This document shows positions 11,887-22,583 of a stretch of 64,000 bases of DNA, one piece after another. The first letter of the stretch is position 1. Every line of letters begins with the position of its first letter. Made by a program: the position numbers and the translations under genes. Origin of the DNA: Ahaetulla prasina (lineage: Eukaryota; Chordata; Lepidosauria; Squamata; Colubridae); NCBI RefSeq assembly GCF_028640845.1, contig NC_080540.1:228144794-228208793 (forward strand). The letters are read 5' to 3'. The notes beneath the pieces are model-generated. The model was not told where the DNA came from. It saw only the letters and a program-made list of their open reading frames with translations, and did not search any database.

Positions 11887-12041
11887 TTGTGACTCACAGA
11901 GGGGCTTTTAAGTGTACCCGGTTACAGTTTGGGGTTAGTGTGGCTCCAGGGTTATTTCAGAACCTAATGGAGCGGCTATTGCAGGGACTACCAGGGTGGT
12001 ACCATACTTTGACGATGTACTGGTATCCGCTGAGAATCTAG
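11343..12041 (+). pseudogene. Chimeric integrase-reverse transcriptase frame
   Basis: One 232-codon frame reads integrase (zinc-binding region with GHPGIVRMKG and CQACQ, then core up to VLRHLIVTH) and passes without a stop into reverse transcriptase palm sequence (FKCTRLQFGVSVAPGLFQNL). The fusion point is the duplication junction. The catalytic triad is incomplete, so it cannot act as an integrase. Confidence 0.85.
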
Positions 12042-13404
12042 AGGAATTAGGGGTAGGCTGCGAAAAGTTTTGGGCATTTTCCGGTCTGCCGGTCTCAAAG
12101 TTAAACTGAACAAATGCCAGATCGGGGTTGAGTCTGTGGAATTCCTGGGCTACGGATAGACAGGGAAGGATTCACCCACTGAGAGCAAGGTACGGGCCAT
12201 CAGGAAGGCCCCGGTTCCAAAGAACAAAACGGAGTTACAGGCATTCTTAGGTCTGGTCAACTTCTACGCAGTATTCTTAAGGAATAAGGCAACAGTAGCA
12301 GAACCGCTGCATAAATTACTAGCAAAGACGGCTGCATGGTCTTGGGGAAAGGCGGAAGCTAGGGCATTCGAAGGGGTAAAGAATCTCCTATCGAGTGATA
12401 GCCTCCTTATCCAATACAATGGCACGCTGCCATTAGTGTTAAGCTGCGATGCATCTCCCTATGGGGTGGGGGCTGTGCTCAGCCACAGGTTGCCAAATGG
12501 CACAGAAGCCCCTATTGCATATTACTCCCGAACAATGTCATCAGCTGAAAGGAATTATAGCCAGCTAGATAGGGAAGCCTTGGCTATAGTCTCCGGAGTA
12601 AAGAAATTCCATGAATATGTATTTGGTCGTGATTTCGAAATCATCACGGACCATAGACCTTGCTAGGTCTGCTGGCAGGCGATCGCCCAACGCCCGTGGC
12701 ACTTTCGCCCAGACTGACCAGATGGACTATCTTCCTGGCAGCGTATTCTTACAAATTGCTACACCGGCCAGGAAGGAATTAGGCATGCAGACGCACTGAG
12801 CAGATGCCGTTACCAGAGACTATTGAAGACCCCACTCCGGGGACACCAGTTCTGCTAATTGACTCTTTGGACTCTGGCCCAGTCACATCCAAAGAGGTGG
12901 CTCGGCTTCGTATAAGGACATTACAATAAGGACTGTAATTGGTTGGGTACAAAGAGGTGGCCAGCTCGCGGGCGGCGTTTAAAGAGTTTGTAAAGAAACG
13001 TGGGGAACTCTCAGCTCAAGGGGTGCCTGCTATGGGGGATCGAGTGGTGATCCCAGAGAAATTGAGGAAAGGTGTTGGATCTCCTTCACGAAGGTCACCC
13101 AGGGATCATGAGAATGAAGGGTCTAGCGAGAAGCTATGTGTGGTGGCCCTTAATGGACACGGAAATTGCTGAAAGGGTAGGGAAATGCCAGGCCTGCCAG
13201 GAGTCCAGACCGCTACCCCCAACGGCCCCGATTCGGGAATGGGAGAGACCCCAGGGTCCTTGGTCTAGGATCCATATCGATTTTGCCGGCCCTTTCCACG
13301 GCCAAACTTTTCTGGTAGTAGTCGACGCCTACTCCAAATGGCTGGAAATCATTCTCATGAGATCCATGACAGCCGAGGCCGTGATTTCAGTCCTACGGCA
13401 CCTA
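11887..13404 (+). repeat. Pol tandem duplicate, unit 2
   Basis: Repeats 10371-11886 at high identity, then continues into the rest of integrase. RNase H is open here at 12436-12666 (SCDASPYGVGAVLSHRLPNG). Many differences from unit 1 are single-base length changes in short homopolymers, for example near 12150-12215 against 10630-10700. Confidence 0.9.
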
Positions 13405-13930
13405 TTTGTAACCCACGGGTTGCCAGACACGTTAGTCTCCGATAACGGCCCGCAATTCACGGCAACCCAGTTTGAGGGGTACTTGGCAGAGGAGGGCATC
13501 CGGCATGTCCTCTCGGCGCCTTTCCACCCTGCGACGAACGGCCTTGCAGAACGTTCCGTCCGAAGCGCAAAGGAAGCATTGTCCAGAATCAAGCCAGGCG
13601 ATTGGCAAACAAAAATCGATACATTCCTTGCAGTCCAACACAGAACCCCCTGTGTAACAACTGGCAGAAGCCCAGCAGAGTTATTAATGGGTCGAAGCTC
13701 AGGTGCCCACTAGACCGTTTAAACCCAAACTACACACCAGACGGTTACAAAGGGGCACACGGTAAAACAAGAGGGATGGCAATAGGCGACCTAGTGTGGG
13801 CACACAACTACAGCGAGGCCCGACCTGGTTAGCAGGAAAATCCTAGAAATAACAGGTCCCAAATCATATTTAGTGGAGATAAAGGATGGCCGGGTATGGA
13901 AGCGCCACATAGACCAAATAAGAAACGCAT
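13072..13930 (+). pseudogene. Gypsy integrase, near-complete core
   Basis: The open frame 13072-13713 (213 codons) holds the HHCC region, first aspartate (HIDFAGPF), second aspartate (VSDNGPQFTA) and the glutamate (AERSVRSAKEAL). The C-terminal chromodomain-like tail continues to about 13930 in other frames (DGRVWKRHIDQI). N-terminal and C-terminal breaks make it non-functional as read. Confidence 0.85.
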
Positions 13931-14271
13931 AACCGTAAATCAGAATCAGACGAAACAGGCCCTGACTATACAATGTTTGAATCCACAGCTGACTCAAACC
14001 CGGGGCAAGCGGGACTTATCTGAGTTCCAGGAGGTCCAGCGACGCCAACAGGTTCCATCCTGAAAACAGCAGGGACGACTCTGCAATAATCCAGGGCCGG
14101 ATGGCCTAGAGGAGGAGCTGAGAGGAACAAACAGTCCCTCCGGTCAGCTCGACTCACTCCCAGAGAATGAATTGCGAGGTCCGAAAGAGTCAGGAGACGC
14201 CCAGTCTACTTGCGTGATTACGTTGAAAAATAAGATGTTAATTCTATGTAAATAATGGTAAAGTGTTTTCT

Positions 14272-14284
14272 GGGAGGGAAGGAG
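14272..14284 (+). promoter_or_regulatory. Polypurine tract
   Basis: GGGAGGGAAGGAG directly abutting the 3' LTR, the usual plus-strand primer site. Confidence 0.85.
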
Positions 14285-14462
14285 TGTAATGTATCTTTAA
14301 ATATTTTGGCGGGAAACAAGCACGTTGCTGATTGGTTGAAGCCTCCGGCTAAACTGTATTTAAGGAGAGGTTTTTCCCAGCCCGAGTTGCTGGGTTCACC
14401 ATATAGTAAAGAGCTGTTGTCACTATCCTGGTCTCCTGCCTCATTATTGCCCGAATCTAACA
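14285..14462 (+). repeat. 3' LTR of Gypsy element
   Basis: 178 bp, one visible difference from the 5' LTR (CCTCATTATT against CCTCGTTATT). Confidence 0.95.
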
Positions 14463-14487
14463 CAGGACATGCTGATTCCAGTAATGT

Positions 14488-15102
14488 CAGGGGTGAAATC
14501 CAGCAGGTTCTGACAGGTTCTGGAGAACCAGTAGCAGAAATTTTGAGCAGTTCGGAAAACCGGCAGCGGAAATTTTGAGTAGTTTGGAGAACTGGCAAAT
14601 ACCACCTCTGGCTGGCCCCAGAGTAGGGTGGGAATGGAGATTTTTTTTATTTTTTTTTATTTATTTATTTACATTTATATCCCGCCCTTCTCCGAAGACT
14701 CAGGGCGGCTTACATTGTGTAAGGCAATAGTCTCATTCTATTTGTATATTTATATACAAAGTCAACTTATTGCCCCCCCAACAATCTGGGTCCTCATTTT
14801 ACCTACCTTATAAAGGATGGAAGGCTGAGTCAACCTTGGGCCTGGTGGGACTAGAACCTGCAGTAATTGCAGGCAGCTGTGTTTAATAACAGGCTTCTTA
14901 CAGCCTGAGCCACACCGCGGCCCCTATTTTGCAGTATCCTTCCCCTGGAGTGGGATGGGAATGGAGATTTTGCAATATCCTTCCTCCAGGAGTGTGGTGG
15001 GAATGGAGATTTTGCAGTATCCTTCTTCTGCCATGCCTACCAAACCACACCCACTAAGCCAGGCCCGGTACTGGTAGTAAAAAAAATTGGATTTCACCAC
15101 TG
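14488..15102. mobile_element. hAT-type MITE (main family) split by a SINE
   Basis: Termini CAGGGGTGAAATCCAGC and GGATTTCACCACTG, flanked by a perfect 8-bp TSD AGTAATGT (14480-14487, 15103-15110). Contains the family words CCACCTCTGGCTGGCCCCAG and TTTTGCAGTATCCTTC. A tRNA-derived SINE interrupts it at about 14640-14925. It begins only 20 bases after the Gypsy TSD. Confidence 0.93.
14640..14925 (-). mobile_element. tRNA-derived SINE with L2-like tail
   Basis: Reversed: a tRNA-like head (GTGTGGCTCAGGCTG as A box, GGTTCTAGTCCC as B box) and a tail CCGCCCTGAGTCTTCGGAGA then an A/T-rich end. Same family as 49025-49283. Confidence 0.85.
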
Positions 15103-15539
15103 AGTAATGTCCTTAAGTTTATTGAACTACAAACAGCGCTAAACAGGCCAAAATCTTCCTACAGCACCATTTCCAGAAACTGATCAGCACTTAGTTCAAC
15201 AAACTTTGAATAAAATTAAGTGTACTTAGGAGGTTCAATAAAATATCTCTTAGACTGGCATTGGTGGTTTGCCTTTTTTTCCCATACTGATCTCTTCCAA
15301 CAAATTGGAGCATACAGATGTTTCTTCTTTCCTCAAAACATTCACATTGTAACTTAGCTAAGACTAAGATTGTCTGGCAAGTTTGATCCAAAAGGAGAAA
15401 GATGCTTTAGATTTGGTATGGGCAGCTCACTGTATGTTTTGTGACACCAACAAACACAACAAGCTCCCTCACTCTGGATCCAAAGCTCCATTCCTGTTTT
15501 AGGTTCCAATAGGTAATTTAAGAACCCTAATTGAAACTG

Positions 15540-15905
15540 GCAATTTGGGAAGCATTAAGTGAAGCATCATGCTGTGACCATGCCCACCTATGATATTAAA
15601 TCAGTCCTGGTTCCAGTCATTAAATGAGACATGTGACTCGCAAGTGACTGTGACTTGGGACGTCCTGCTAACTTCCTTGCTGCTAGAAGCCAGCTGGGAA
15701 AATTGTAAATGGCAATCCTGTCACTCACAGTTGCTGTGACCATCAGAAATCTGAAATATGGTCAGGTGCCTAAATTTCAATTACGGGATTATGAGGAGGC
15801 AACGGTTGTAAATGCAAGGATCAGTCATAAGTCACTTTTTTAAATGCTGTTGTATCTTCAAACAGTTGCTAAACAAATGTTTGTTAAGCGGGCATTACTT
15901 GTACT
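15540..15905. mobile_element. Old diverged Tigger-like MITE
   Basis: Weak but ordered matches to the family, such as AGTCATAAGTCACTTTTTTA, TTCAAACAGTTGCTAAAC and GTTAAGCGGGCATTACTTGTA at the right end. Confidence 0.5.
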
Positions 15906-17099
15906 ACTCACTGGGCACCAGGTTTCGTTTTGTTCTGTTTTTTGTTTTTGCTTTTTTGTTACAGAGAGAATTTAAATTCCAGTTTCCCAAATCCTAAACC
16001 GGGAATTGCCAGAGACGGTCTTCAGATATGGGATTAAAATTTCTTCCATGTGGGAATCATACGTGGTAATTCAGTGTCTGTAGAGTCAGTGTTAAACTTC
16101 AGGCCACCATTCAGCTTGATCTCTTGGGCCTAATTATTTCACCTAGTTCTCTATGTCACCAAAAACATTTCGTTAACTTTATCTTATGCCCCGAAAAATA
16201 AAGTAGGTGCAATTTTTTTCTCAATTGCAAGACAATTTGTGAAATAAAGACAGGCTACAAAGTAGCCTCAGCAGCCCCTTTCTATTCTCTATCCCCTTTT
16301 GTGTTTTATCACCTTAAAAGCTAAACAGCTTTATTGTAATGAAACCCCCCTTACAAAACCTTGTAAACATTGATCTGAAAAGCTACAATATCTGCACGCA
16401 TGCTTATTTCTGGACATTGGAACATGTGCTCTAACAGCCTTTCCAAATTTCACACTGATACCCATGCTGCTGGGAATACCGGGTGCTGTAATTCCAACAG
16501 ATGTGGAGGGCAGCAGCTTGGGCAGGGCCATTTCGATAACAGCTGGAAATGAAATGGACACTTGCCTTGTGTGCACCAAATCAAACTGCCCGGGAATAGC
16601 CTGCAATTTATCCAAGAAAGTTTTGCTCCCCAGTAAACAGCTAGGCATTTCCTGACATTTGCTGAAAAGAAATGACAGCGAATTAGGTTAAATGAGAGTG
16701 GGAAAAAAAAACCTTAGAAGGTTAGCTTGAAAATTAATAATTCCTTCGTTCCCTGATGAATGTTGTGCTAAAATAAACCCTAAAGGGACCTTCCCTCTCT
16801 TTTCCTTTCCCACCCAGTTATCTCTTCCCATCATTTGCTATCTATCTGTGGAATTTTTGGGGAGGGTATGGTCAAAAATGTGAAGATACTGGCCAGATAA
16901 TAATGGTCAGGGCTTTGATTTGTGGTTGCCATCTTGACTTTTTTGACTGCACCTGACAGCTGCCTCTGCTGTATGTGCCTGTGCCTGTGCTGTGGGGTTT
17001 TGTTGTGCGAAGGAGACCAGTTGGCATATGCAGATGGAGGACCAATTCATTTAAAACCAGTACCTTATTTTAGTGGATCAGTGGATAGTCTCTTGTCCT
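15906..17099. other. No feature recognised
   Basis: Apparently unique sequence. Open frames near 16331-16655 exist on both strands without family resemblance. Confidence 0.5.
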
Positions 17100-17104
17100 C
17101 CCCT

Positions 17105-17285
17105 GGCTTTCATAAGAGCACAAAAGTGCCTACCGTTCCTGTCCTATTGTTCCCTTCATTATATCAAATTGATATAGTTGATGCATATTTTTTACTTATA
17201 TATATATATTTTCTTCAAGATATGTTGTTTTATCTATGACAATTGTTTGTGTATACTGTTGTGACAAAAAGAAATTAAAAAAAAT
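17105..17285 (+). mobile_element. LINE 3' UTR fragment (same family as 31530)
   Basis: Shares GTGCCTACCGTTCCTGTCCT and a TGTTGTGACAAAAAGAAATT end with the longer copy at 31530-31870. Confidence 0.7.
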
Positions 17286-18404
17286 ATTATAATTATTTTT
17301 TGCTTTTCGCAGATATAGTTACACACACGCACAAGCGTGTGACAAAAACACCGATGGGGAGAAGGAAAACTCCAGGACTGGTTTTGGCTGCAGTTGGCAA
17401 ACCTAAGTTTGATAATTTGGATTTGCTGAGCATTGCCCAGAAAGGCTGTTGTGACTTCAATGTCCTCATCCTTTTAGGTAAATACAGTTGATTTATCACT
17501 GTAAGAGCCCCAAACATCCTTAGATCTTCCGAGGATGCCCGTCTGTCAGAGAGATTCCCTCTGATTCTTTCTCTCAAGCAAGGTGTGTGCTTCAGTTTCT
17601 GAAGTGAAAAACAACAGATGGTCCTCTCTGGCGTAGAGAGAGAGAGAGAGAGAAAAGTGCTAGCTGAATTTATTGCATTCCATTGATAGATAAGCATAAT
17701 CTCCTGAGGCTGCCAACAGCAGTAGATTCTGTAGATATTTTTGTCCGCTAGCTAGTTTGCTGGAGAACGGCTTCTCCCCCCCACCCCACCCCCCATCCTT
17801 GGCTAGCTTCCCAATTGTATTTCACACTCATTTCGAGAATGTGATAACAGAGCTGTAGTAGCTCCAAATCACTTGATGTGTTTCGGGACCGCCCAGGCTC
17901 TGTGGCTGGAAAAGGTTCTGTCGCTGGGCTTATTAATAGATGCCAACAGCACAGCCACTGCCCAGTATGGAGTCACCTCCTCCCCTCCCATTCATGACTC
18001 TGGAGGGTTTCTATCAATTCCCAACATCTTTTTCATCCCGTTCCGAAGCCCATTGAAGTTGGTGTCTATTTTTTCCTTTCATCCATTATTAGCGTCCTAT
18101 TCATATCAATGGATTTCAATGTCACCTTCGCAGGTGTTTATCCTGACGGATATTGCAAATATGCAAAATAACAGTTGCTTATGAGATACATTATGGATAG
18201 AAGGTTTTGAGCTCTCTTTCTGTCCCTTTCCTGCCTCTTATTGGGAGATGGTAATTGACAGTATCCCTCTTTTTCTAGTCACTATGTTTTTTCCCCTACT
18301 TAGAGGATTCTTTGCTGTCAAAATACTCTGGTTTCACAATAATGTTCTTGGTAGTAAACTATGTTGTATTAGAATGTGTATTGCACCTCTTGTTTTGCCC
18401 TCAG
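17286..18404. other. No feature recognised
   Basis: Short GA run at 17634-17652, otherwise apparently unique sequence. Confidence 0.5.
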
Positions 18405-18790
18405 GGTAAAACAGAAGCAATGGATGGAAACTAATCAAGGAGAGAAGCAATCTAGGACTAAGGAGAAATTTCCTGATAGTGAGAACAATTAATCAGTGGA
18501 ACCGCTTGCATCCAGAAGTTCTGAGTGCTCCAACACTGGAGGTTTTAAAAAGAGATTGGACAACCATTTGTCCAAAATGATATAGAGCAGGGGTTCAAAC
18601 TTGCGTCGTCACGTCGTCACATGACGTATCATAACTTTCACCCCTTCGCTAAAAAGAGGGTAGGGGTGGCCAGTGCGTGACCCATCTGGCCCGTGGGCCA
18701 CGAGTTTGACAATCCTGGTGTAGAATTTCCTGGTTGAGCAGGGGGTTGGACTAGCAGATTTCCATCGTCTCTTCCAAATCTGTTATTCTA
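18405..18790 (+). mobile_element. CR1 LINE 3' end interrupted by a hAT element
   Basis: CR1 words AAGCAATGGATGGAAACTAA and GGAGGTTTTAAAAAGAGATT, resuming after the insertion with GGGGGTTGGACTAGCAGATT and ending TCTGTTATTCTATT. Confidence 0.85.
18598..18717. mobile_element. Short hAT element inside CR1
   Basis: Termini CAGGGGTTCAAACTTGCG and ACGAGTTTGACAATCCTG with a degenerate 8-bp TSD (ATATAGAG and GTGTAGAA). Same family as 44682 and 51696. Confidence 0.7.
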
Positions 18791-20165
18791 TTAGAATGGA
18801 ATTTCAAATAGAACAGGAAACTCTTTCAACTAATTCCAGAAATCTTGCCTTCTGGGTAACGAGTAACGGGTAACAAAAGAACTAGAGGCGCTTAAAAAGA
18901 TGAAGCTGATGGCACAATGATATAATCAAAGATCCTCCTGTTTTTTAATGCACGGTGCTTCAGCTGAACTGTCACAGCTTTGTTGGAACTTCTGAGGCCC
19001 TAAGCTGACTTTTGGGCCGGTACTTTGAGGATAGCTCAGCAGAGAATCATCTTCTTTCTTTGACCAATAAACAACCATATTTGCATTTGAAGTGTTCTGC
19101 TGGGTTGATACAAACTTTGCGATGCAACAATTTACATGGATGGTTTTGTTTATGTAGTTATATATTTTAAAACAGTTTTCTTAAGGGACAGAAATGTAGA
19201 GATGCGGTTGGATCGTCAGCAGAGGATTTGGTCATTTTCATAATTCAGTAGTAACCAGCAAGCACGGGACATACAATATTTAGTTTATTAAAAAATGAAT
19301 GTTCAGCAAAACAAGTCATCTGTCTCACAACTAATCTAAGGCTGTGATGGCATCTGGGAACAAATGTGTGTTTGCTGAATCCTCACTACATTCCCTATAT
19401 TCCCAGTTGTCTAACAAAGCCCTTCCTGATGTGTTGATCTATCATTCAAGACTTGAGGCCCAGAGACCACGTTGCTTGCAGATGAAAAGAGACTCATGCA
19501 TTTGAAGAACAGCAGGCAGGGGGAAACTCATAGTCAGACACAAAACCCTTCTCTGATATCCTGCAATCTCCATAATAACATTTGAATATGTGATTCGTAT
19601 GAAAATTGGGGTCTTTATCTTCCTACTTTGTGATTTTTTCCCCTGCATGTTAACAAGGGTACCTGCTGAGTTCTAACGTGGAATCTCGGAATATTTAGAG
19701 GGTTCGGTTTCAGACTGCAAGGTCAGGGGCCTTCCAGTGTAGATAACCTGGATCTGGCCAGTAGAATCCCCCTGTGCATCTACTGAGAGGACTATTGGAT
19801 GAATTTGCTACTTCACTGGTACTTTTAATCCACCCCAATCCCAAAAGAAGGCATATAATTAAAACAAGCAAAACCAAAAAGAATTGAAGTCACAATAAAA
19901 GCATGATCAAAAAGCCAAAGGCTCACTGGAATAGAATTGCTTTGGGTTATTTCCAAAAGATCTCCTTTCTCAATTCGGGGGTGGGGAGGCGAATTGGGGT
20001 ATTCTACAGAGTGGGGACAAACACAGAGAAAGTCTACAATTTAATTCCCATGAAATGGGGAGACTTTCCGCAGGTTCTCTGCAAATGACCAACCTGGAGA
20101 AGCAGATTCCGTTTTCCTGAAGCATTTCCTGACACAAACTGGTGCGGCATCATTTAGGGCTTTAA
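18791..20165. other. No feature recognised
   Basis: Apparently unique sequence leading up to the duplication breakpoint at 20166. Confidence 0.5.
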
Positions 20166-20666
20166 GATAACAAGCAGCACTTTTAATTGATCTTGGGAGT
20201 GCACTGGCAGTAACAGCAATGTAAGTGTAATTCTTCTCTGGTGGTTTGTCCAGCCAGGAGTCTGCTTGTTTATACAAAGCTAGGAGAATGGCCCAAATTA
20301 TTTCCTTCAGTAGTAACTCCAAAATCGGATCTCCTCTATCAGGAATGAGCCTTAGTCCCCCTTTTTATGGTCCTCAAAGCCACCTACATTGTGGAAAAGG
20401 GATTTTGTAGTTACACAATATTTTGAAGCAGGAAGTAAAAGTATTTACTTTAAATAAATTTATCATGAAAAGAAAGAAAACAAAAGAGAGCGCGCGCGAG
20501 AGAGAAAGAAAGGTAGGAAGACAGACAGAATGGACTATATCACTCCCACCATCCAAAAAAATGGGAGAAAATTCTACCCTAGTGGTTTTAGCCTACCTAC
20601 TGAAGCTTTTCTAAAATGAGCTATCTACAGCTAACAAGAACTTCCATTTCCTACTCTTGAGTGGAA

Positions 20667-20667
<1 letters not shown>

Positions 20668-20742
<75 letters not shown>

Positions 20743-20776
20743 ATCTATCTCTATCATTATCATCTGTATATATATC

Positions 20777-20853
<77 letters not shown>
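20668..20853. repeat. ATCT/GATA microsatellite
   Basis: About 185 bases of ATCT units with a short interruption near 20740-20775. The paired tract in the right duplicate (about 23401-23437) has only some nine units. Open frames reading YLSI repeats here are artefacts. Confidence 0.97.
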
Positions 20854-21027
20854 AAATTGTCTCAACAGAATTAATGACATCAGTCTGATGTGAGAGTTTC
20901 ACCCACAGACTTGACTGTGAGGCTAAAGCTGTTCTTGAAAGTTACAGCATTGACTTCACCAAAGGTGTGGAGAATTTCTTCCATTCCAAAAGGTGCCACC
21001 AGGCTCAGTTGTTAGCACTGCACAATA

Positions 21028-21399
21028 CATGCAAGGACCTACGACCACAATTGACCCCGTTGCTAAGTGAGTCAAACGTTAAGTGACTTTTGCCCCATTT
21101 TACAACCTTTCTTGCCACAGTTGTTAAGTGAATCACTGCCGTTCTTAAGTGAATCCAGCATCCCCATTGACTTTGATTGTCAGACGGTAGCAAAAACAGG
21201 ATCACATGACCTCGGGACACTGCAATTGTCATACATACGGAATCAGTCAGTTGCCAAGCGTCTGAATTTTGATCATGTGACCATGGGGATGCTGCAATGG
21301 TCGTAAGTGTGAAAAACGGTCATAAGTCACTTTTCTTAGTGTCGTTGTAACTTCAAACGGTCACTAAACAAACTGTCGTAACTCGAGGACTATCTGTAC
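21028..21399. mobile_element. Tigger-like MITE, degenerate ends
   Basis: Reads ACGACCACAATTGACCCC near the left end and ends in GAGGACTATCTGTA. The interior carries the family phrases for Cys-free non-coding DNA such as TTGTTAAGTGAATCACTGC and GATCATGTGACCATGGGGAT. No coding capacity. Confidence 0.75.
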
Positions 21400-21655
21400 T
21401 CCTTTGACAGATCGTATCTGCAGACCAAACATCTGACATTGCATACTATTTATCCTGGTTCTTAGCATCTTCTTCCTTGACTAATCGTTGGATCCCAGTT
21501 TCAAGGCATTATCAGCTGTTTGAATACGAGTTGGAATCTTTATTAAACAAATTAATAAGAGAGAGGAACTCAGCACAATTTTCTCTTTTTAAATGAAGCT
21601 TTAAGTGTCATTTCTAAGTCCATCCTCCTCTCCTCCTCCTGCTCTTTCCGGAGTA

Positions 21656-22046
21656 CAGGTATTCCTTGATCTACGACCACAATTGACCCCAAAATTTCTG
21701 TTGCTAAGTCAGTCAAACGTTAAGTGACTTTTGTTCCCTTTTACGACCTTTCTTGCCACAGTTGTTAAGCGAATCACTGCCGTTCTTAAGTGAATCACTG
21801 CCGTTCTTAAGTGAATCTGGCTTCCCCGTGAACTTCGCTTGTCCAAAGGTCGCCGAAAATGATCACATGACCCTGGGACAACTGTCACAAATATGAGTCA
21901 GTGGCCAAACCTCTGAAGTTTGATCACGTGACCATGGAGATGCTGCCATGGGCAATAAGTCTGAAAACGGTCGTAAGTCATTTTTTTTCCATGGTCGTAA
22001 CTTTGAACGGTCACTAAACGAACAGTTGTACGTCAAGGACCACCTG
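21656..22046. mobile_element. Tigger-like MITE with TA flanks
   Basis: About 390 bp, starting CAGGTATTCCTTGATCTACG and ending in the near inverted complement (GTACGTCAAGGACCACCTG), flanked by TA on both sides. TA targets fit Tc1/mariner-type transposition; the ends resemble mammalian Tigger-derived MITEs. It lies just downstream of KCNV2 exon copy B. Its right half recurs at about 25470-25706. Confidence 0.8.
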
Positions 22047-22078
22047 TATTAATTATATCTGTGGCTTGGGGATGGCTG

Positions 22079-22327
22079 TTACTTTCCGTAACACTCTGAC
22101 ATCTTCTTCATGGCCCGTTGCACGAATTCCACTTTCCCCCGGTCTTTCTGTATGGCCGTGTACTCGTACGCTTTCAGCTTGCTGTAGTAATCCGAGAATT
22201 TATTGTAGAGGACGGAGATGGGCATGCCGTTCAGGATGATCCCAAAAGCGATGCAGAGGAACGCAAACAGCCGTCCCAGGTGGGTCTCCGGATACATGTC
22301 TCCATATCCCACAGTAGAAAGGCTTAC
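22079..22327 (-). CDS. KCNV2: KCNV2 terminal exon, distal copy (copy B)
   Basis: Second copy of the filter, S6 and C-tail exon, same strand, 3.67 kb beyond copy A, with the same acceptor and same stop. The coding sequence and about 30 bases of upstream intron are identical to copy A by eye, while flanking DNA differs at roughly 1% of positions. Downstream of the stop this copy has a minus-strand AATAAA (plus-strand TTTATT at 21539-21544), about 535 bases after the stop and inside an interval missing from copy A. That makes copy B the better candidate for the ancestral, polyadenylated end. It has no exon 1 of its own, so it is an alternative last exon or a passive duplicate, not a second gene. 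Confidence 0.92.
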   Translation of the reverse strand, partial: VSLSTVGYGDMYPETHLGRLFAFLCIAFGIILNGMPISVLYNKFSDYYSKLKAYEYTAIQKDRGKVEFVQRAMKKMSECYGK

Positions 22328-22403
22328 CTTGAGGTAAATAAAGGAATGGGGGGAAATCATTTAGAAGAGCAAGAAGTGGACTTTCAGACAGAGGATCATA
22401 GAT

Positions 22404-22583
22404 CAGTGGTTCTCAGCCCGCGAGAAGGGCGGCCTATGATGATGTCATAGGAAGTCCGCGAACCTTGAGGAAATATTACAATTTAAATCTTAAGTCTTGG
22501 GGGGGGGTGTCGGTGGCCATAATCCATGGCCACAAAAAGGATTTAAAGGGGGTCCTTGGTGAAGAAAAGATTGAGAACCACTG
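22404..22583. mobile_element. Short hAT-type element, KCNV2 duplicate B
   Basis: Terminal inverted repeats CAGTGGTTCTCAGC and GATTGAGAACCACTG, flanked by TCATAGAT and TCTTAGAT (7 of 8 bases match, an aged 8-bp TSD). Non-coding. Confidence 0.85.

Larger units (their letters stand above)
8444..14462 (+). mobile_element. Ty3/Gypsy LTR retrotransposon, complete but disrupted
   Basis: Two 178-bp LTRs, each starting TGTAATG and ending CTAACA, flanked by the 5-bp TSD CAGGA (8439-8443 and 14463-14467). Between them lie gag, protease, reverse transcriptase, RNase H and integrase remnants in the Gypsy order (integrase last). A primer-binding region follows the 5' LTR and a purine tract precedes the 3' LTR. 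The pol region is tandemly duplicated internally, and all genes contain frame breaks. The LTRs differ at only one position seen (G or A near their ends), implying a recent insertion. Confidence 0.95.

Noticed and set aside
16331..16655. 105-codon minus frame and 63-codon plus frame
   Set aside because: Overlapping frames in opposite directions and no domain or codon signal.
20657..20888. YLSI-repeat frames (also 58909-59339)
   Set aside because: ATCT microsatellites read as protein.
22079..22360. Each exon 2 ORF as a separate 93-residue channel gene starting with Met
   Set aside because: The first residues ([11 protein letters not shown]) are intron sequence before the acceptor; each copy lacks exon 1.
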